The notes below the pieces were generated by a model. The model saw only the letters and a program-made list of their open reading frames with translations, was not told the DNA's origin and did not search any database. A stretch of DNA of 11,164 bases. It comes from Sphingomonadales bacterium. Lineage in GTDB: Bacteria > Pseudomonadota > Alphaproteobacteria > Sphingomonadales > Sphingomonadaceae. Below are positions 7,157 through 11,164 of this stretch, one piece after another. The DNA is taken from NCBI GenBank assembly GCA_027486275.1, contig JAIXPM010000207.1, positions 1-11,164 of the forward strand. The letters run 5' to 3'. The translations under genes and the position numbers were made by a program. How positions within the stretch are numbered: the stretch's first letter is position 1; each line of letters starts with the position of its first letter.

Positions 7157-7695
7157 GCTTCGGCTCGCAATTTCTGCATCAGCGGCCTGATCTGGCCTTC
7201 CCACACTTCCGGGCTGATCGGGCCGATCTGCTTGAAGCGAACCCGGCCCTTCTTGTCGACCACGAACGTCTCCGGCGCACCGGTCACGCCCAGATCAATG
7301 GCGGTGCGACCGGGGAAATCACTGCCCATGCCGGAATAGGGATCGCCATAGCGCGCGAGGAAAGCGCGGCTGTCTTCCGGCTTGTCCTTCCAGGCGATGC
7401 CATAGACGGGGAAGCCTTCGGCGGCGATGCGTTCCAGAACGGGGTGTTCCTGCGGGCAGGCGGCGCACCAGCTCGCCCACACGTTGAGCAGCCGCGGTTC
7501 GCCCTTGAAGCTGGCGCTGGCCAGGCCCGGGCCACCGCCCGGTGCATCGGTGATGCCGGGCAGTACGAATTCGGGCAGCGGCCGGTCGATCAACTGGCTC
7601 GGCAGCTCCTTGGGATCCTGCGTCAGGCCAAAGCCCAGGAAGGCGGCAAGCCCGGCAAAGGCGATGACCGGCAGGATGAACAACACACGCTTCAT
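7153..7695 (-). CDS. ccmG: CcmG/DsbE, membrane-anchored thioredoxin-like reductase for cytochrome c maturation
   Basis: This is a 180-residue periplasmic thioredoxin-fold protein that passes reducing power, usually from CcdA or DsbD, to CcmH and apocytochrome c. An N-terminal anchor helix (3-22) precedes LPSQLIDRPLPEFVLP (31-46), the typical DsbE entry. The active site is NVWASWCAAC (71-80, Cys77 and Cys80), and the cis-proline loop is GVTGAPETFVVD (136-147, Pro141). The two residues between the cysteines are Ala-Ala; related CcmG proteins commonly have a proline before the second cysteine. The glutamate-bearing IAWKDKPEDSRAFL (100-113) is the usual insert of this family. The ATG at 7695 lies 10 bp after the ccmF stop; the frame is open further upstream to 8046 but that part is antisense-free shadow of ccmF and is not family-like. 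It is translationally coupled to ccmH through a 4-bp overlap. Confidence 0.95.
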   Translation of the reverse strand: MKRVLFILPVIAFAGLAAFLGFGLTQDPKELPSQLIDRPLPEFVLPGITDAPGGGPGLASASFKGEPRLLNVWASWCAACPQEHPVLERIAAEGFPVYGIAWKDKPEDSRAFLARYGDPYSGMGSDFPGRTAIDLGVTGAPETFVVDKKGRVRFKQIGPISPEVWEGQIRPLMQKLRAEA

Positions 7696-7705
7696 GATGG
7701 GCCGC

Positions 7706-9691
7706 TTATTCCGCCGGAACCAGATTCGGCGCAAGGGGTGACCGCACCTGCGGCGCGCCGATACGGAAGCGGCGATCGGCCAGGCTGGCCGCGCCGCCCA
7801 TCGCCATGAGGAGCCCGCCAAACCAGATCCAGCCCACGAGGGGATGCCAGTAGATGCGCACCACCAGCCCCTGCCCGCGTGCATCCTGCTGCACATCGCC
7901 GATGGCGACATATTGATTGCCCAGTGGCGAAACGCCGATGCCGGCTTCCGTCGTCTGGCTGCCCGAAACGGTGTAAATCCGGCGTTCCGATACCAGCGCG
8001 CGTTCATTGCCGTTCTGGCTGACCGTGAAGCGGGCGCGCAGGGCACGATAATTGGCGCCGTCCACTTCCTCGGCGCCCAGCATGGTAACGCTCACCGGTC
8101 CGGCTGCGGCCGTTTCACCGGGGCGCATCACCAGGATTTTTTCAGCGGCAAAACTCGTCATCGTCGCGATACCGGCAGTGGTGAAACCCAGACCGGCGTG
8201 GGCCAATACAAGCCCAACGGTCGCCGCCGGCGTGGTGCGCACCAGCCGCCACGAAAAGCCGCCTGCGCCCCACCAGCGCCGCACCAGCACGAGCACCGCG
8301 CCCAGCACCAGCCAGCCACCGAGCGCGAGGCCCAGCGCCGCCACGACCTGCGCCACGCCCAGCCATAGAGTCAGCCCGGCAAGCAGCGCCGCGATCGCGG
8401 CCACCGGCACCAGCAGTTTCTTGCCCAGCACCGCCAGATCATCGCGCTTCCATGACAGCATCGGCCCGATGGTGACGAGGATGAGCAGCGGCGCCACCAG
8501 CGGCACGAAGACGAGGTTGTAATAAGGCGGGCCAACCGAAATCTTGTTGGTGGGCGACACGGCTTCCATGATCACCGGATAGAAGGTGCCGAGGAACACC
8601 ACCGCGGTGAGCGCCATCAGCAGCAGATTGTTGAAGGTGAGCCCCGATTCACGGCTGATGCTGCCAAACAGGGCGCCGGAACGCAGCATCGGCGCGCGGG
8701 CGGCAAACAGCGCCAGTGCCGTCCCGGTGGCGCCGATGATCATGGCGAGGATGAACACGCCGCGTTCCGGATCGACCGCAAAGGCATGCACCGAGGTGAG
8801 AATGCCGGAGCGGACAAGGAAGGTGCCGATCAGCGACAGCGAGAAGGCGAGAATGGCGAGCAGGATGGTCCAACCGGCGAGGCTGCCGCGCTTCTCGGTG
8901 ACGATGGCCGAATGCAGCAGCGCCGTGCCGATCAGCCATGGCATGAAGCTGGCATTTTCCACCGGATCCCAGAACCACCAGCCGCCCCAGCCCAATTCGT
9001 AATAGGCCCAGAAACTGCCCAGCGTGATGCCGCAGGTAAGCGGCACCCAGGCGGCCAGCACCCACGGCCGCATCCAGCGCGCCCAGGCCGGATCGGCCCG
9101 GCCTTCCAGCAGCGCCGCCACGGCAAAGCTGAAGGTGACGGAAAAGCCGACATAGCCCAGGTACAGCAGCGGCGGATGGAAGACGAGGCCGGGATCCTGC
9201 AGCAACGGGTTCAATTCCGCGCCGTCGAGCGGCACCGGGAACAGGCGCTCAAACGGGTTGGACGTGAACAGCGCGAAGGCAAGGAAGGCGACGCTGATCA
9301 TCGCCTGCACCGAAAGAATGCGCGCCTGCAGCGTGACGCGCAGATTGTCGCCAAACTTGGCGATGCCGGCGCCATAGATGGACAATACCAGCACCCACAA
9401 CAGCATGGAGCCTTCGTGATTGCCCCACGTCGCCGCCAGCCGATAGGGCAGCGGTTGCGAAAGGGCGCTGTGATTGGCGACCAGCTTGACCGAGAAATCG
9501 GCCTGGCCGAACAGCGTCATCAGGCAGCCAAAGCTGATGGCGATCAGCAGCGCCTGCAGGGCCGCCGCGCTGCGCCCGAACGCCATCAGCGCCGCATCCC
9601 CGCGGATCGCGCCCAGCATCGGCAGCACAGCTTGCGCAATCGCCACCAGCAAGGTGAGGATCAGGGCGAAATGGCCGATTTCGGCAAGCAT
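7706..9691 (-). CDS. ccmF: CcmF, haem lyase core subunit of System I cytochrome c maturation
   Basis: This is a 661-residue inner-membrane protein with many helices that attaches haem from holo-CcmE to apocytochrome c. The tryptophan-rich WWD signature is intact: WGGWWFWDPVENASFMPW (235-252). The four conserved histidines used for haem ligation in E. coli CcmF have clear matches: His172 in FHPPLLYLGY, His260 in ALLHSAI, His302 in TSVHAF and His498 in VLAHAG. A periplasmic domain lies between about 515 and 610, and the last helix is in GWIWFGGLLMAMGG (620-633). The ATG at 9691 gives MLAEIGHFALIL, the usual N-terminus, with GGAG 11 nt upstream. An in-frame ATG at 9742 would add 17 residues not typical of the family. 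First gene of the visible ccmFGHI operon; ccmE is not upstream. Confidence 0.96.
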   Translation of the reverse strand: MLAEIGHFALILTLLVAIAQAVLPMLGAIRGDAALMAFGRSAAALQALLIAISFGCLMTLFGQADFSVKLVANHSALSQPLPYRLAATWGNHEGSMLLWVLVLSIYGAGIAKFGDNLRVTLQARILSVQAMISVAFLAFALFTSNPFERLFPVPLDGAELNPLLQDPGLVFHPPLLYLGYVGFSVTFSFAVAALLEGRADPAWARWMRPWVLAAWVPLTCGITLGSFWAYYELGWGGWWFWDPVENASFMPWLIGTALLHSAIVTEKRGSLAGWTILLAILAFSLSLIGTFLVRSGILTSVHAFAVDPERGVFILAMIIGATGTALALFAARAPMLRSGALFGSISRESGLTFNNLLLMALTAVVFLGTFYPVIMEAVSPTNKISVGPPYYNLVFVPLVAPLLILVTIGPMLSWKRDDLAVLGKKLLVPVAAIAALLAGLTLWLGVAQVVAALGLALGGWLVLGAVLVLVRRWWGAGGFSWRLVRTTPAATVGLVLAHAGLGFTTAGIATMTSFAAEKILVMRPGETAAAGPVSVTMLGAEEVDGANYRALRARFTVSQNGNERALVSERRIYTVSGSQTTEAGIGVSPLGNQYVAIGDVQQDARGQGLVVRIYWHPLVGWIWFGGLLMAMGGAASLADRRFRIGAPQVRSPLAPNLVPAE

Positions 9692-9859
9692 CTGCGGGTG
9701 GTCTCCGGCGGTTGATGGCGGCAGAATGGCGAAATATTGCATCTGCTTGCATTCTTGCTCTAGCCGATACGTATGAAGATGCTAGGGATTTATCTGGGGT
9801 CAGAGCGCTGCTACAGGCTTTGAATCGAAGGGTGTGAACCCGGGGGGGGCAAGACCATT
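9692..9859. promoter_or_regulatory. Divergent spacer between ccmF and the FAD/cyclic-nucleotide-domain gene
   Basis: This 168-bp region separates two divergent start codons and should hold promoters for both transcripts. Visible elements are a pair of TTGCAT direct repeats 10 bp apart (9737-9742, 9747-9752) with a further TTGC at 9755-9758, an 8-bp palindrome ATACGTAT (9767-9774), and a run of eight G (9842-9849) just before the plus-strand GTG. I saw no convincing -35/-10 pair and no FNR-type TTGAT-N4-ATCAA box. An in-frame stop at 9821-9823 shows that the plus-strand gene cannot begin upstream of it. Confidence 0.45.
9737..9758. repeat. Short TTGCAT direct repeats with a 10-bp period
   Basis: TTGCAT occurs at 9737-9742 and 9747-9752, one helical turn apart, followed by TTGC at 9755-9758. 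They lie upstream of both ccmF and the plus-strand oxidoreductase gene. They could be a binding site on one DNA face, but six-base repeats also arise by chance. Confidence 0.25.
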
Positions 9860-11164
9860 GTGACGACGTACCGCATCGCGATTGTGGGATCGGGGCCTGC
9901 CGGGCTTTCGGCAGCGGCTCATGCTGCCAAGTTGGGCCTGAGCCACATCTTGCTCGAAAAGACCGACCATCTGTCGGATACGATCTACAAATACCAGAAG
10001 GGCAAGCATGTGATGGCAACGCCATCGCAACTGGTTCTGCGCTCACCGCTGGATTTCGAAGCCGGCAAGCGCGAGGTTATTCTGGGCACCTGGAATGAGC
10101 AGACGGCCGCCGCCGGCGTGAACGTCAAGCATGGCGCCGAAGTGAAAAGCATCGTCGGTACCGGCGCGCCCATCCCCGGATCGGTGATGCCGATCGTCAG
10201 CCGCAACCGCGATGGCACGACCAGCACGACCGAACTGCAGCGCAACGCCCCGCCCTATCGCCTGACGCTGGTGAACGGCGAAGAAATCATGGCCGAAACC
10301 GTGATCATGGCGCTCGGCACCCAGGGCAACCCCAACCTGATGGGCTGCCCGGGCGGCAACCTGCCCCATGTCCAGTATCAGCTCGACGATCCCACCGAGT
10401 ATACCGACGAACATATCTTTGTGATCGGCGGCGGCGATGCCGGGATCGAAAATGCGCTCGGCCTGTGCGCCGATCCGGCGCAGAACAACACGGTCACGCT
10501 GATCAACCGCACAGCCGATTTTCCCACCGCCAAGGATGCCAACGTCAAGGCGCTGATGGCGGCGCGCGATTCGGGGCGCATCAGCATCATGGCCGAAGCC
10601 AACACCACAGCGGTGGAGCCCGGCTTCATTACGGTTGAAACCCGCGATGGCGAAGTGCGGGCGCGCTGCGACCGGATTATCGCCCGTATCGGTTCGGCAC
10701 CGCCGCGCAGCTTTGTCGAAGGCTGCGGCATCGAATTTGCCAGCGCCGACCGGCTCGCCTTCCCCAAGCTGTCGGCCACCTTTGAATCGACGGCGCCGGG
10801 CATCTATGTCACCGGCGCGCTGGCCGGCTATCCTTTGATCAAGCATTGCATGAACCAGGGCCACGACGTGGTGGAGTTCATCAACGGCAATCTCGATCTG
10901 AAACCCGCTGACGAACCGATCCTGGAAGCAAAATTCGCCGGTCTGCCCGGCAGGCGCAGCGTTGCCGAATGGCTGGAATATCTGCGCACAAGCGTTTCGA
11001 TCCTGAACGGCATGAGCAGCCTTCAGATACGCGAATTCATGCTGGATTCGAGCGTGAAGCGCTATGCGCAGGGTGAGGTGATCTTCGAACGCAACGCCCC
11101 CGGTTCATCGCTGTTCGGCATCGCCGATGGCGAAGTGGCGGTGGAGGTGAATCCAAACGATCCG
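9860..11164 (+). CDS. FAD/NAD(P)H-dependent oxidoreductase fused to a cyclic-nucleotide-binding (Crp-like) domain, 3' end outside the window
   Basis: 435 residues are visible and the frame is still open at the edge. The FAD-binding Rossmann motif is at the N-terminus: RIAIVGSGPAGLSAAA (5-20), with acidic Glu33 in LLEKTD ending the second strand. A conserved turn follows (VIMALGTQGNPN, 148-159). The NAD(P) motif is HIFVIGGGDAGIENA (185-199), and the C-terminal FAD motif is GIYVTGALAGYPLIKHC (314-330). This is the pyridine-nucleotide-disulfide reductase fold in the small thioredoxin-reductase/YpdA layout, but no CxxC pair is visible, so it is not a thioredoxin reductase of the usual kind. From about 380 the sequence SSLQIREFMLDSSVKRYAQG (386-405) and VIFERNAPGSSLFGIADGEV (407-426) matches the start of a cyclic-nucleotide-binding domain. 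GTG at 9860 is the only reasonable start: it leads directly into the FAD motif, and an in-frame stop lies at 9821. The electron acceptor is unknown; further domains beyond the edge are likely. Confidence 0.85.
   Translation, partial: MTTYRIAIVGSGPAGLSAAAHAAKLGLSHILLEKTDHLSDTIYKYQKGKHVMATPSQLVLRSPLDFEAGKREVILGTWNEQTAAAGVNVKHGAEVKSIVGTGAPIPGSVMPIVSRNRDGTTSTTELQRNAPPYRLTLVNGEEIMAETVIMALGTQGNPNLMGCPGGNLPHVQYQLDDPTEYTDEHIFVIGGGDAGIENALGLCADPAQNNTVTLINRTADFPTAKDANVKALMAARDSGRISIMAEANTTAVEPGFITVETRDGEVRARCDRIIARIGSAPPRSFVEGCGIEFASADRLAFPKLSATFESTAPGIYVTGALAGYPLIKHCMNQGHDVVEFINGNLDLKPADEPILEAKFAGLPGRRSVAEWLEYLRTSVSILNGMSSLQIREFMLDSSVKRYAQGEVIFERNAPGSSLFGIADGEVAVEVNPNDP

Noticed and set aside
7696..8046. 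N-terminal extension of ccmG to an upstream ATG at 8046
   Set aside because: The extra residues overlap the end of ccmF out of frame and are Arg/Ala-rich, without family resemblance. The anchor helix begins right at the ATG at 7695.
8786..9715. A 309-codon plus-strand open frame antisense to ccmF
   Set aside because: Same Gln/Arg/Gly/His-rich mirror composition; ccmF on the other strand is complete with all signature motifs.
9692..9859. FNR/anaerobox site in the ccmF upstream region
   Set aside because: I found no TTGAT-N4-ATCAA-like sequence; the ATACGTAT palindrome is too short and has the wrong bases.
10043..10864. A 273-codon minus-strand open frame antisense to the FAD/cNMP-domain gene
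   Set aside because: No domain recognised; the plus strand encodes an uninterrupted reductase with FAD and NAD(P) motifs in the right order.
9860..11164. The plus-strand gene as an ordinary thioredoxin reductase
   Set aside because: No CxxC pair is present in the visible sequence, and a cyclic-nucleotide-binding domain follows the reductase fold.

Overview
The window is GC-rich, densely coded bacterial DNA that reads like an alphaproteobacterial chromosome, most likely a sphingomonad or close relative. That guess rests on codon use, the style of the cytochrome c maturation proteins (including an Ala/Pro-rich CcmI) and the FAD/cyclic-nucleotide-domain fusion. No rRNA, tRNA, insertion sequence, phage gene or CRISPR array is visible.

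Left part (1-4567). The 5' end of a probable AI-2E-family membrane transporter gene runs off the left edge on the minus strand. Upstream of it, also on the minus strand, is a two-gene operon, dabB then dabA. These encode the DAB (DUF2309/NuoL-like) energy-coupled dissolved inorganic carbon accumulation complex. DabA keeps the Cys/Asp/His/Cys zinc-site residues with the family spacing. A strong hairpin with a pyrimidine-rich tail lies between dabA and the transporter gene, and it overlaps a second hairpin that cannot form at the same time.

Middle (4461-5440). A 107-bp divergent promoter region separates dabB from a plus-strand LysR-family regulator of the NhaR type. Its position makes it the obvious candidate regulator of dabBA. 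Its stop codon overlaps the stop codon of ccmI on the other strand by 4 bp.

Right-centre (5437-9691). A tightly packed minus-strand operon, ccmF-ccmG-ccmH-ccmI, encodes the haem-ligation and apocytochrome-handling half of System I cytochrome c maturation. CcmF joins haem to the apocytochrome; CcmG and CcmH form the thiol-redox relay; CcmI holds the apocytochrome. ccmE, often directly upstream of ccmF, is not there, so the haem-delivery genes (ccmABCDE) must lie elsewhere.

Right end (9692-11164). After a 168-bp divergent spacer, a plus-strand gene begins at a GTG. It encodes a two-dinucleotide-fold FAD/NAD(P)H oxidoreductase without a CxxC redox pair in the visible part. This runs into the beginning of a cyclic-nucleotide-binding (Crp-like) domain and is then cut by the window edge. 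It is the least understood and most interesting gene here: a reductase that may be gated by a small ligand, divergent from a cytochrome c maturation operon.
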